Origin: Fuerstiella sp.
GTDB taxonomy: Bacteria; Planctomycetota; Planctomycetia; Planctomycetales; Planctomycetaceae
Direction: 5' to 3'
Assembly (NCBI GenBank): GCA_022447185.1
Contig: JAKVAY010000060.1
Span: forward strand, 1 to 48,048
DNA: 48,048 nt
Below, one piece after another: positions 17,005 through 26,077 of this stretch. Position numbers and translations under genes: made by a program. Numbering within the stretch: the first letter of the stretch is position 1; the number at the start of each line of letters is the position of its first letter. The notes beneath the pieces are model-generated. The model saw only the letters and a program-made list of their open reading frames with translations, made no database searches and was not told where the DNA came from.

Positions 17005-19656
17005 GTGGCAGATCCTGTGTGTAGCCTGAAAAAGATTGTGGTGACGACCCTGATGTTGCTGATCGCTGCAGCATCGGCCTCCGACAACGGTGCCGTTGAA
17101 CCACTGCGTCTGGAATTTCTGCAACTCACGTCAAGACCATCCAGCGGAATGCTGATGCAGTTCAACCGGCCGGTCAACGTGCATCTGCGCGTCAAAAATC
17201 AAACAGATGATCCATTGACCCTCGAACGGAGCCAACTGCAGTTATTGTGTGAGAACACTGCATGTCGCAACATTCGCCCGGGTCACAAAGACATCCTGAT
17301 CGACGGGCAACTGAATCTTGATCCCGGTGAGACAATTGAAGGCTGGGTGAGTTTTCAGGTCGTGCGGCCCGTGTCAGAAGAACCATCACTGACATTGACC
17401 TGGAAAATTGGCAATTCCATACAAACGGCCAGTGTCAATCGGGCATTGAGAGATCTGGTCAACGCCCGCCATGTACGCGTCGGTTTCCATCGAAGGGTCG
17501 CGATCCTGTCGATCGACCGTCCCGTTGACCTGATGACGCTGTGGGTTCTGAGTGAACAGTTTCGCATGTTGAAGGAGCAGGGAATCGAACGGCTGGTTCT
17601 CCAGGCTGATCACGGCGAATCACGGCCACTGCCGACAAACCTCTCGAACTGGCTCAGACAGGCTGACAGCAATGCCACTGCTACTCGCAGAATTCTCGTG
17701 CGTGGACTGCCCGCACCGGCGCAGTTCCATGAATTCCACATGACAGGATTCAGACGGACAGGCAGTCCTGCGAAACCGGTCGTGCATCAAACGCGTGAGC
17801 TGGCGGTTTCCGCCGCTGCGCGTACGCTGTACGAACGATTGTCTGTGGAATCTGCTATGGCGGAATTCACGTCACCGGAATCTGGAATTCGTCGAGCTGT
17901 TCTGGAAAGCACGATTGATCGCCTGCCTCCTGCGGAATTTGCTCGCGTTCTTGACTCAGTGCAAACAGGATTCAGCGCTCAGCGCCAACTGGTACTTGAG
18001 ATGCTGGATCGTGTCAGTGACCCCCAGGGGCTGCAGGTATTGCGTACGACACTGCTTTCGTATCTGCGGTCACCGCACGACACAAGTAAATCCATTTCCC
18101 CGAGGACGGCTGCCGTGGCTGCCCAAACTCTTGTGCGCTGCATCGTTCCTGAAACGGATGTGGCTATGAGTGAGGTATGGAAGGTCGCGCACCAAAACAG
18201 GTCACTGCGCGAGACAATCATTGCGGAAATTCTGCGAACGAATGATCATCGCTGGACACAACTCGCTGCTCAGTATGCAGCAGAAAGACTGGATCACTTC
18301 TCTGCCGAATCTGCTAAAAACAACCGTCATCAGGATCAGTCTTCACCGACGACGCAGGTACTTCAGAATGTACTCCGGTTTCTGCATAACGACGATCGAG
18401 CGTTTGTGGACGTTGCCGCCCGCTACCTGCTCAACGTGAAATCGCCTGTGATCCAGGATGAATTGCTGAGGATCGTGGTTGATTCAGACGAAGCTGAGCC
18501 GGCCCGTGAGTGCATTACCGGACGTCTCGACAACGGAACTGTGACCAAATCACTGCTCGAAATGATTCACCGGCTGCCTGATTCGCAATGGACAGAACGT
18601 CTCCTGGAACTTCGGACCACCAAAGATTTCCCGAACCGATATCGGGCACCCATTTTCATGGCCGCCGTCCGCTGTGCCACGCAAGATCAGCTGGACACGA
18701 TTATCGACACTGTGAGCAGTCTGGATCGAAATACGCGCAGCCAGTTGTTTCAGCAGCTAAGTTCCATGAACCATCCACGTTGCTCAGAATTGCTGCAGAC
18801 ATCTCTGGAAGGAGATAATCAGGAATTCATGACAGGCCTGAGTTCGCTGACGTTTGAGTTGTCTCCGGAAATGCTTCAACGTATCGTCGATCGCTATCAG
18901 GTGTTTCGACTGGCAGCCGTCGAACACGGATCTTTGAACGTCTCAGAGTACCGAATGGCTGCAAAGCTGCTGGCACAGTTGGGGCCGATTGATCATCCGG
19001 AAGCACGTCGAATGATCAACCTCAGTCTGATTTCACCAGCCGCCGAACTTCGCGAAGCAGCTCGTCAGTTGCGGCGCAGTGACAATCGTTCACGAACGCG
19101 GATGCAAAAATCGGAACTTTGGGAACTCAAACGCACGAAACGATTTGATGAAGCCATGGAACTGGTAAACGATCTCCTTGAAAAAGGGCCTTTTGATGCC
19201 GATTTGCTGACGACGCGTGCCTCGCTGAACATGCGCAACAATCAGCTTCTGGATGCGCAGTCCGACGTCACAGAAGCAAATCGTCTGAGTCCTGGGGATG
19301 TCATTACTGAAAGCACGCTCGCACTGCTTCAGGTTCGACTCGGACAGGTTGAATCAGGCCTCAGAAATGCGGACGCTGTCATGAAACAGGTCCCAAAATC
19401 AGCCGGACGCTACTATGGCTGGACTCTTTACAATACAGCGTGCGTCTACGCACGTGCGATTGAGTTAAAGAATATTTCCACCGCAGACAAACAACAACAT
19501 CGGAAACGTGCTATCGACCTGATGCACCAGGCTGCGGACGCCGGAATTCATGATGAATCACATGTCCTGGCCGATCCCGATCTGATCACGTTGCACGATC
19601 ATCCGGACTGGCCGACCATCATCGACCGGATTACGACAAACCCGGACGATTCTTGA
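17005..19656 (+). CDS. Large secreted protein with HEAT-like and TPR regions, unknown function
   Basis: The 883-residue product starts at GTG 17005, seven bases after the helicase stop, and opens with a signal peptide (KKIVVTTLMLLIAAASA). Residues about 30-150 look like a beta-rich, Ig-like domain ('VHLRVKNQTDDPLTLERSQL', 'LDPGETIEGWVSFQV'). The middle, about 280-690, is helical and HEAT-like. The C-terminal part (about 700-870) has two or three TPR-type units (FDEAMELVNDLLEKGPFDADL, then a second unit 'LLDAQSDVTEANRLSPGD', then GLRNADAVMKQVP with an NTACVYARA segment). No catalytic motif is visible. Such large repeat proteins are common in planctomycetes and are presumed scaffolds. GTG 17017 is an alternative start that still keeps the signal peptide. 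Confidence 0.8.
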   Translation: MADPVCSLKKIVVTTLMLLIAAASASDNGAVEPLRLEFLQLTSRPSSGMLMQFNRPVNVHLRVKNQTDDPLTLERSQLQLLCENTACRNIRPGHKDILIDGQLNLDPGETIEGWVSFQVVRPVSEEPSLTLTWKIGNSIQTASVNRALRDLVNARHVRVGFHRRVAILSIDRPVDLMTLWVLSEQFRMLKEQGIERLVLQADHGESRPLPTNLSNWLRQADSNATATRRILVRGLPAPAQFHEFHMTGFRRTGSPAKPVVHQTRELAVSAAARTLYERLSVESAMAEFTSPESGIRRAVLESTIDRLPPAEFARVLDSVQTGFSAQRQLVLEMLDRVSDPQGLQVLRTTLLSYLRSPHDTSKSISPRTAAVAAQTLVRCIVPETDVAMSEVWKVAHQNRSLRETIIAEILRTNDHRWTQLAAQYAAERLDHFSAESAKNNRHQDQSSPTTQVLQNVLRFLHNDDRAFVDVAARYLLNVKSPVIQDELLRIVVDSDEAEPARECITGRLDNGTVTKSLLEMIHRLPDSQWTERLLELRTTKDFPNRYRAPIFMAAVRCATQDQLDTIIDTVSSLDRNTRSQLFQQLSSMNHPRCSELLQTSLEGDNQEFMTGLSSLTFELSPEMLQRIVDRYQVFRLAAVEHGSLNVSEYRMAAKLLAQLGPIDHPEARRMINLSLISPAAELREAARQLRRSDNRSRTRMQKSELWELKRTKRFDEAMELVNDLLEKGPFDADLLTTRASLNMRNNQLLDAQSDVTEANRLSPGDVITESTLALLQVRLGQVESGLRNADAVMKQVPKSAGRYYGWTLYNTACVYARAIELKNISTADKQQHRKRAIDLMHQAADAGIHDESHVLADPDLITLHDHPDWPTIIDRITTNPDDS

Positions 19657-19711
19657 TGTAAGACAAACCATTTGAAACGCTGAATTCGTCAGCCGCAGAC
19701 ACATTCCCTGA

Positions 19712-20662
19712 CTACACTCCGACGGATCTGTCGTCATTGTTATGCAGTCTGCCTTCGACATAACTCCAGTTATGAATCGGCTGCAGAATCACCTGGACCT
19801 CCTGTAATAACTGTTCGTCCATCGATTCTTCCGCCCAGTCGAGCCATTGGCTCACGCGACTCGGATTCGCCGACCCGGTGACGCAGGTCGTGAAGTCCGG
19901 ATTGGCGATTGAAAACTGCAGAGCGAGTTTTGCGATATCGCTGCCGGCGGCGGTACAGTGATCGGCTGCTGCCTTCGCTACTCGACGTACCTGGGAAGTG
20001 GCTTTGTGCCAAACCGGCAGTTCGGCGTTTGTCAGCAAACGAGCTGAAAACGGCGCCGCGTTCATCAGTCCCACATTCTTTTCCTGGCAAATCGGTACCA
20101 GTTCCGTCGCCATGTCATTTTGCAGTGTGTAGTGGTTGTACGTCAGCAGTACATCGATTTCGGCGTGTTCAAGAATGTACTTAAACACTTTCATCGGGTA
20201 GCCACTGACACCAATATACCGCACTTTTCCTTTTTCAGCCTGACGCCGCAGCGCCGGCAGCGTTTCTTCAACGATCTGCGACAGCTCCACAAATTCGATA
20301 TCGTGACATAAAACGATATCCAGGTACTCAACTCCCAGACGTTCCAGCGAGATGTCCAGGCTTTCTTCGACCCGGCGCGCGGTGAAGTCGAAGTGTTGAG
20401 GGGCGTATCGTCCAAGCTTCGTACCCAGAAAACAGGAATCCCGGCTGATTTGGGGCAAAACCTGTCCCAACAAAATCTCGCTCATACCTCTCCCGTAGTA
20501 CGGAGACGTGTCAATGAAGTTCATGCCTCGATCGATTGCCACATGAACACTTCTTATCGCTTCGTCAAGATTGACTTTGCGAAATTCGGCTCCCAGAGAC
20601 GATGCGCCAAACGTCAGTGGTGTAAGCTGCATATCGGTTGCACCGAGTTGTCGGGTCTGCAT
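19712..20662 (-). CDS. Aldo-keto reductase, L-galactose/L-fucose dehydrogenase-like
   Basis: The 316-residue protein has the complete AKR tetrad: Asp51 and Tyr56 in GMNFIDTSPYYG, Lys82 in FLGTKLGRY, and His120 in DIVLCHD. It reads MQTRQLGATDMQLTPLTFGASSLG at the start, like the subgroup with L-galactose dehydrogenase, L-fucose dehydrogenase and pyridoxal 4-dehydrogenase. It should oxidise or reduce a sugar or aldehyde with NAD(P) in the cytoplasm; the exact substrate is not readable. ATG 20662 has an AAAGGA Shine-Dalgarno 6 bases upstream, the same arrangement as the CBS gene. It diverges from the second DUF1501 gene across a 307-base region holding two palindromes. Confidence 0.92.
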   Translation of the reverse strand: MQTRQLGATDMQLTPLTFGASSLGAEFRKVNLDEAIRSVHVAIDRGMNFIDTSPYYGRGMSEILLGQVLPQISRDSCFLGTKLGRYAPQHFDFTARRVEESLDISLERLGVEYLDIVLCHDIEFVELSQIVEETLPALRRQAEKGKVRYIGVSGYPMKVFKYILEHAEIDVLLTYNHYTLQNDMATELVPICQEKNVGLMNAAPFSARLLTNAELPVWHKATSQVRRVAKAAADHCTAAGSDIAKLALQFSIANPDFTTCVTGSANPSRVSQWLDWAEESMDEQLLQEVQVILQPIHNWSYVEGRLHNNDDRSVGV

Positions 20663-20969
20663 CGGAATCCTTTGCTGCAGGTCATCTGTTCAGAAGCAAC
20701 AGTGTATTCTTTCATCTGCCCACATAGTGCACACCGGTCGAAATTTTCCGAACGGAATCGAGTAACAATCGCGTAGTGAACAGGCGGTCGAATGACGATG
20801 CCGAATTGAAAATTCGGTCGCTATGTATATCGAAATTGCGTAGACTGAGGCGCTATTGAGACGATTGAGGTTGTGTACGTCTACAGTGTTTTGGAAAACA
20901 CTAAGAACAGAGCCAGATACACCGAACCAATAAGTCTGGTACCGTCACGCCAGAGAATCGAGGCGATTC
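20663..20969. promoter_or_regulatory. Divergent intergenic region with two palindromes
   Basis: No gene is seen. Palindrome 1: CCGAATT (20801-20807) and AATTCGG (20811-20817), 3-base spacer. Palindrome 2: AGTGTTTT-GG-AAAACACT (20885-20902), perfect. The second has the size and symmetry of a dimeric-repressor operator and lies 68 bases before the DUF1501 start. Either could instead be a chance or terminator-like element. Confidence 0.45.
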
Positions 20970-22358
20970 ATGCCCGGAACAGGGTGCAACAGCTATCAGC
21001 GCCTGATCCTCAATCGGCGGACGCTTCTCGGAGCTGGCGCATGCGGACTCTCGATCCCTGCCATTCTGCAGGCAAGAGCGATAGGAAAGGTTGCCGGTCA
21101 AATCCCGGCCGATACAGCCGTCATTCAGTACTGGCTGGGTGGAGCTGCGAGCCATCAGGAAACGTATGATCCTAAACCGGACGCTCCCGCTGAATTCCGC
21201 GGGCCATTCGGGACAATCTCCACCAACGTACCTGGCGTGCAAATCTGTGAAACTCTGCCCATGCACGCCAACGTGATCGATAAAGTTACGTTAATTCGCA
21301 GCATGGGGCATGACAACAGCGATCATCAACACGGCATGCACTGGTGTCAGACCGGACACGACGCAAAGGCCAGCGGCGTCAATCCATTTAAGGCGTCGAG
21401 TCACCCATCGATTGGATCCGTAACACATCGGGTTCGCGCAGCCAATCATCCCTCCATGCCAGCCTACGTTCACATCGGTTACCCACTTGACCGGGGCCCC
21501 TTCCGACATTTCCCGCACAGCGCTGCCTATCTGGGTCGACAATTTGATCCCTACATCATCCTCGACAGACGAACGGGAGATGGAAAGGATCCGGGACAGG
21601 ACCGTGATTTTCGAGTCGACAATCTGGACTTCACAGCGGGACTGACACTGTCATCTGTTTCCGACCGTCGCCAGTTACTGGCTCAGCTCGATCGTTTGCG
21701 CCGTGAGACCGACCAGTCAGGCATGATGGGAGCCATGGATCATTTTCACCAGACGGCGTTTGAAATGATTACCGGTCCGCGGGCCCGAAAGGCTTTCGAT
21801 CTCGAGCAGGAAGACGTCCGCACACGCGAACGTTACGGCCCCACACGCCCGGGTCAAACAGCCCTGCTGGCGCGGCGACTTGTTGAGGCTGGCGTGACCT
21901 TCGTTACAGTCGTCGACCCAGGTGTCGGGCTCAGCAGTTCCGGCTGGGATCTGCACACAGAACTGGAATGGGGGATGAACACTGCCTGCCCGCGCATGGA
22001 CCGCGCTGTAACAGCCCTGATTGAAGATCTTTTTGAGCGAGGTCTTGACAAAAACGTCTTACTGGTGGTCTGGGGAGAATTCGGCCGCACGCCAAAAATG
22101 AATGATCGGGCCGGGCGTGACCACTGGGGCAGTGTGCAAAGTGTGCTTGTTGCCGGCGGGGGAACCCGTGGCGGTCAGGTGATCGGAGCATCGACTGCCA
22201 AAGGCGAAGTTCCCCACGACCGTCATCTCTGGCCCTATGACATGCTGGCAACGATGTATCATCATCTGGGCATCAATACCGAACAATCCTTTCACAACCT
22301 GGCTGGCCGCCCCATACCGGTACTGGCCGAAGGCAAACCGATTCCCGAGCTACTTTGA
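20970..22358 (+). CDS. DUF1501-family protein with Tat-like signal
   Basis: The 462-residue protein has a Tat-type leader, NRRTLLGAGACGLSIPAILQ (residues about 15-34), then DUF1501 blocks: IQYWLGGAASHQETYDPKP, TKMHDNS-like 'IRSMGHDNSDHQHGMHW', and WGEFGRTPKMNDRAGRDHWG near the end. The fold is alkaline phosphatase-like and the role is unestablished. Start ATG 20970 follows GAGG at 20960-20963, in the loop of a small palindrome (GAATCG-AGG-CGATTC). Like the family member at 5283 it has no DUF1549/DUF1553 partner next to it, and the two are only distantly alike in sequence. A mismatched hairpin overlaps its stop codon, and the next gene converges from the right. Confidence 0.9.
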   Translation: MPGTGCNSYQRLILNRRTLLGAGACGLSIPAILQARAIGKVAGQIPADTAVIQYWLGGAASHQETYDPKPDAPAEFRGPFGTISTNVPGVQICETLPMHANVIDKVTLIRSMGHDNSDHQHGMHWCQTGHDAKASGVNPFKASSHPSIGSVTHRVRAANHPSMPAYVHIGYPLDRGPFRHFPHSAAYLGRQFDPYIILDRRTGDGKDPGQDRDFRVDNLDFTAGLTLSSVSDRRQLLAQLDRLRRETDQSGMMGAMDHFHQTAFEMITGPRARKAFDLEQEDVRTRERYGPTRPGQTALLARRLVEAGVTFVTVVDPGVGLSSSGWDLHTELEWGMNTACPRMDRAVTALIEDLFERGLDKNVLLVVWGEFGRTPKMNDRAGRDHWGSVQSVLVAGGGTRGGQVIGASTAKGEVPHDRHLWPYDMLATMYHHLGINTEQSFHNLAGRPIPVLAEGKPIPELL

Positions 22359-22389
22359 AGTCAGTCAACACGGACGGACTGACCTCAAA
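22354..22389. terminator. Hairpin overlapping the DUF1501 stop codon, convergent junction
   Basis: TTTGA-a-GTCAGTC (22354-22366) pairs with GACTGAC-c-TCAAA (22377-22389), 12 bp with one A/C mismatch and a 10-base loop. The stop codon of the plus-strand gene is in the left arm. It lies between converging genes, but T-tracts are absent, so the terminator call is tentative. Confidence 0.4.
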
Positions 22390-22413
22390 CTGTCAGTATT
22401 GCACACCTCAGAT

Positions 22414-23313
22414 TCAGCAATCGTCTATCGGTAATTCACCATTCACGATTCCCCATGCCCGAGCCGCGGCAATCGTCATTTCAGCGAGCTCCAAAGGGCT
22501 TTCACCTCTGCGCGGCATGATTACCTCAAACGTCCAGGCTCCGGTGTAACTGACGTGTTGCAATGCCGAAATGATTGACGACCAGTCCAGTCCACCGACC
22601 AGCGGTGCCCAGTGGTTGTCCTGAGGATTCTCCCGATCAACATCCTGAAGGTGCGTCCCCCAAAGGCGTTCGCCGGCAATCTGAATCTCCTGCGCCGGAT
22701 CCAGACCGTCGGTCCAGGCATGTCCCACATCCACAATAAGGCCAAGCTGTGCGGGCGGAAAGTCGTCAGCAAACGCGCGCAGGTCAGTCATGCGCATCAG
22801 TGGATAATCACCATCTTTGCCGGCAACCAGAAGATCCCGATTGTACGGGAGATTCTCAAGCAACATTCTGACTCCAGCCGCCTCAGCCGTGGGCATCAGG
22901 TCTTCAACGGACCGTCTCATCGAGGCAACCATGGTCTCGTACATTGACTTCAATTCGCAATTGCCGTCGAGAAAAATAGGATTCGGAATGCCGTGAATAA
23001 CCAGGCCGTGCGCTCCGATTTCGCCTGTCAGCCGCAGCGCGTCTTCGAACACCGGTATGTTCTCCTTGCGCCACTCTTCCTCTGGTGCCCCCAGAACGAC
23101 CCGCCGAGCCGGCGCATGAACAGTTGCAGCGGCCATCCCTCGTTCATCAAGTTGCCGTCGGACATCCAGCGCTACTGCACTGGAGTGTTTACCAGGCACA
23201 TGTCGATCGCAGTCGATCTCGACAGTGCGAAAACCAACGGATCCGATTTGATCGAGAGCAGGGCCCAATTCGGTTCCTCCAAAGCCTGCGGTGGAGTAAC
23301 TGACATGTGGCAT
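22414..23313 (-). CDS. Sugar phosphate isomerase/epimerase-like TIM-barrel protein
   Basis: ATG 23313 gives 299 residues starting MPHVSYSTAGFGGTELGPALDQ. The sequence follows the xylose isomerase-like TIM barrel: GFRTVEIDCD, TVHAPARRV, 'GAHGLVIHGIPN', RMLLENLPYNRD, GLIVDVGHAWTDGLDP and WGTHLQDVDRENPQDNHWAPL. The Glu, Asp, His and final Glu expected for metal binding appear at LLEN, DVGH, THLQD and FEVI. Family members isomerise or epimerise sugars or inosose-type compounds, or act as endonuclease IV; the substrate is not readable. An 11-residue upstream extension is rejected because GGAG is best spaced for ATG 23313. It diverges from the SSS symporter gene across a 234-base gap with a tandem repeat. 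Confidence 0.88.
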   Translation of the reverse strand: MPHVSYSTAGFGGTELGPALDQIGSVGFRTVEIDCDRHVPGKHSSAVALDVRRQLDERGMAAATVHAPARRVVLGAPEEEWRKENIPVFEDALRLTGEIGAHGLVIHGIPNPIFLDGNCELKSMYETMVASMRRSVEDLMPTAEAAGVRMLLENLPYNRDLLVAGKDGDYPLMRMTDLRAFADDFPPAQLGLIVDVGHAWTDGLDPAQEIQIAGERLWGTHLQDVDRENPQDNHWAPLVGGLDWSSIISALQHVSYTGAWTFEVIMPRRGESPLELAEMTIAAARAWGIVNGELPIDDC

Positions 23314-23439
23314 GATTGAAACGCTCCGGCAAACGTAAGCCAACACTGCGGTGATCGACCAAGCATAAATGACCGTGCTCTCTAATCAACCCTTTACAGG
23401 ACTGCAGCGCACCTCGCGCATAAGAATTCCGATCACATT

Positions 23440-23489
23440 TCTGCACGACATTTGTTCAGTTTGCTCTGCACAGCATTTGTTCAGTTTGC
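23440..23489. promoter_or_regulatory. 25-bp tandem repeat between isomerase and symporter genes
   Basis: Units 23440-23464 and 23465-23489 are head-to-tail and differ at two bases; the core CATTTGTTCAGTTTGC is identical. The repeat ends 58 bases before the symporter start and about 125 bases from the isomerase start. A regulator-binding site shared by the divergent genes is the simplest reading, but it is not shown. Confidence 0.6.
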
Positions 23490-23547
23490 TGCCATCGTTA
23501 ACATCATTTAAACCGTTCTGGATTGCCTGCAGGAAAGGAAACGCGTC

Positions 23548-25083
23548 TTGTCCGACCCCGGATCAGCCACTGGCCTCGACTGGCTCGATGTAATCGTCGT
23601 TGGCGTCTACATCGGCCTGGTGCTTGGTATCGGCTGGTATTACGGACGACAGCAACGAAATACCGACGAATACTTTGTAGGTAATCGAGGTATGAACTCG
23701 ACGCTGGTCGGCATCTCAATGTACGCAACGCTGTTCAGTACGATCACTTATCTTTCAACTCCGGGCGAATATTTGAGCAAAGGCCCGGTCATTTTCTGTA
23801 CCCTGTTTTCAATCCCGATTGTTTACTTCCTTGTGGGTTACTGGATCATACCGGTTTACATGAAGCATCGGGTGACCAGCGCCTACGAACTCCTCGAAGA
23901 CAGGCTCGGTGTGAAAGTGCGTCTGCTGGCCGCCGGCCTGTTTATCTTGATCAGGCTGGCATGGATGTCCCTGCTGATCTATTTGCCCGCGATTAGTATT
24001 CTTGAAATGCTTGGATTGGAGGAAAAGTGGCTTCCGGCAGTCGTCTTCACGACTGGTGGAGTGGCGATTGTTTATGCATCGATCGGTGGACTGCGGGCCG
24101 TAGTGGTAACGGACCTGTTCCAGTTTCTGCTGCTGTTTGGTGGAGCGATCCTGGTGATCGCGACCGTCACGTTCAACTTCGGGGGATTTGACTGGTTCCC
24201 GACTTCCTGGCAACCCGGCTGGGACAGGCAGCCACTGTTCAGCACCGATCCCAACGTGCGGGTAACGGTGTTTGGAACCATTCTGGGAGGGGTGTTGTGG
24301 TGGTTATGTACGGCCGGCAGTGACCAGACTGCGATTCAGCGGTTTATGTCTACCGGAAGCGCAGCGGCGGCTCGCCGGTCATTTTTAATTAATTCGTGTG
24401 CCGGCGCTTCGGTGGCTCTGCTACTGGCACTCGTCGGGTTTTCTTTGCTGGGCTTTTACCAGGCTCATCCGGAATTCCTTCCGGACGGACAAAGCATCGA
24501 AGAAAGTGCGGACAAGCTTTTTCCTAGTTACCTTGCTCGTCGTCTCCCAGGTGGAGTCGCCGGACTGGTACTGGCGGCTTTGTTCGCGGCCGCTATGTCC
24601 AGCCTGGACTCGGGAGTGAATTCCATCAGCGCAGTCACGCTGACTGACTTCGTCGACCGCTGTCGCAGCAGGCCTTTGACTGAGAAACAGCGCATTCTGG
24701 CAGCTCGATCGCTTGCCTTCGGAATCGGCCTGATCGTTGTCTGCGTCAGCTCATTTGTGATCAAGCACGTGCCTGGAAATTTCATGGAGATCACCAATCG
24801 GGTGAGCAACCTGCTGATCAGCCCGCTGTTTCTTCCGTTTTTCATGGCAATCTTCGTTCCCTTTTCGACAGCGAAAGGCGCAATCGCAGCGATGATCTCG
24901 TCCAGCGCCGCAGCCATTGTGGTCGCTTACTGGAAACCTTTAGTTGCGACTCTGGGAATAGAACCAGTGTTTTTCAAAGAGATCAGCTTCCAGTGGATTC
25001 AGCCGTGCGCGCTGGTGACAGGAATTGCGGTGGGCTGCGGAGTCAGTCTGCTCGAACGCATGGTGAAACGGCAGGTCGCCTGA
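23548..25083 (+). CDS. Sodium:solute symporter (SSS family)
   Basis: The 511-residue integral membrane protein has about 13 hydrophobic segments and the SSF text: an N-terminal helix IVVGVYIGLVLGIGWYYG, then TDEYFVGNRG, STITYLSTPGE, AIVYASIGGLRAVVVTDLFQ (family consensus GGlkaVvwTDv.Q), and LAALFAAAMSSLDSGVNSISA. It should import a solute, often a sugar or sugar acid, with sodium across the inner membrane; the substrate is unknown. Start is TTG 23548, preceded by AGGAAAGG; no ATG fits. It lies beside the divergent isomerase-like gene and converges on the epimerase gene, which supports but does not prove a sugar role. Confidence 0.93.
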   Translation: MSDPGSATGLDWLDVIVVGVYIGLVLGIGWYYGRQQRNTDEYFVGNRGMNSTLVGISMYATLFSTITYLSTPGEYLSKGPVIFCTLFSIPIVYFLVGYWIIPVYMKHRVTSAYELLEDRLGVKVRLLAAGLFILIRLAWMSLLIYLPAISILEMLGLEEKWLPAVVFTTGGVAIVYASIGGLRAVVVTDLFQFLLLFGGAILVIATVTFNFGGFDWFPTSWQPGWDRQPLFSTDPNVRVTVFGTILGGVLWWLCTAGSDQTAIQRFMSTGSAAAARRSFLINSCAGASVALLLALVGFSLLGFYQAHPEFLPDGQSIEESADKLFPSYLARRLPGGVAGLVLAALFAAAMSSLDSGVNSISAVTLTDFVDRCRSRPLTEKQRILAARSLAFGIGLIVVCVSSFVIKHVPGNFMEITNRVSNLLISPLFLPFFMAIFVPFSTAKGAIAAMISSSAAAIVVAYWKPLVATLGIEPVFFKEISFQWIQPCALVTGIAVGCGVSLLERMVKRQVA

Positions 25084-25171
25084 ATCCGGTACAAATCGGC
25101 ATCTACAACTCTGTCTCAGATCAGATCGCATCGCGAACTCCACCGTCTCCTGTCTTAAGTGGAAATGGCAT

Positions 25172-26077
25172 TCAATCTGCCGTGGGGGCTGCGTCTACAA
25201 GTTCCTTAATGGTTTGCTTGAGGCGTTGATCTCCGCCAAATCTCATCCCAAGTTCTTGAATTTTGTCACTAACAATCTGATGTTTTGGTGTCGGCATGTC
25301 GCCCAGGATTTCAGACTTCGAACCGCAAATATCCCGTGCAATGCGTGCAACCTCGAGCTCAGATACATAGCGGTCGTAACAGCTATAGACTTCTCCGGCA
25401 ATGCTGTCCGCATGCAGCAGAATGTCGACCGCTTCAGCGACATCGCCTGCATGGACTTCCTTACCACCTCGCTCACAGTTGACCAGGTCCCCGTGTACAA
25501 TCTGTCGAACCAGCTGAAACCACTTGCTTTGCTGCGGCTGATGATGCAGACCATAAATGCCTGTGGGACGCAGAGCACAAACCGGATAACCCGCCCCAAA
25601 TCCATAGCTGTGGACGAACTGTTCAACGGCCGCTTTGTGAGCACCATAGTGAGTCGTCATCCACAAAGGATGCGTTTCATCAAGTGGACGATCATCCAGT
25701 ATCTTTTCATGGACGGCACAGGTGGAGATGTAGACGAAACGGCCGATCTTGCGACGTCGTGCCGTTTCGATCAGCTGAATGGAGCCGAGTACGTTCCGAC
25801 GAACGAATTCCTGAACGTCACCTTCACCGCCACGAAATCCGGAACCGCTGCGGTGAAGTCCGGAGTGAACAACCGCATCGCAGCCGTCGATCAGTTCCTC
25901 ACAGGCATCGATGTTTCCGAGTTCACCGTGAATCCATTCAACGCCCGGTCCGTAATCGGTCTGATAGCAGCGGTCTTTCGATCGGTACCAGCAGCGACAG
26001 TCATTTCCACCGGCCTGCATCCTGCGAACAATGTAGTGTCCCAGAAAACCGGTCGCACCCGTAATGGCTACTTTCAT
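25172..26077 (-). CDS. NAD-dependent epimerase/dehydratase (SDR family)
   Basis: The 301-residue protein begins MKVAITGATGFLG, the extended-SDR nucleotide site (GxxGxxG at residues 7-13). Later blocks are ISTCAVHEKI (catalytic Ser/Thr near 118), THYGAHKAAVE (Tyr144, Lys148 of YxxxK) and LRPTGIYGLHH. These are all the expected elements of nucleotide-sugar epimerases, dehydratases and related reductases in the cytoplasm. Substrate cannot be read. GTG 26083 would add two residues and has the better-spaced GGA, so the start is uncertain by six bases. A perfect 19-bp inverted repeat lies 230 bases upstream. The ThuA gene further upstream is on the same strand. Confidence 0.9.
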   Translation of the reverse strand: MKVAITGATGFLGHYIVRRMQAGGNDCRCWYRSKDRCYQTDYGPGVEWIHGELGNIDACEELIDGCDAVVHSGLHRSGSGFRGGEGDVQEFVRRNVLGSIQLIETARRRKIGRFVYISTCAVHEKILDDRPLDETHPLWMTTHYGAHKAAVEQFVHSYGFGAGYPVCALRPTGIYGLHHQPQQSKWFQLVRQIVHGDLVNCERGGKEVHAGDVAEAVDILLHADSIAGEVYSCYDRYVSELEVARIARDICGSKSEILGDMPTPKHQIVSDKIQELGMRFGGDQRLKQTIKELVDAAPTAD

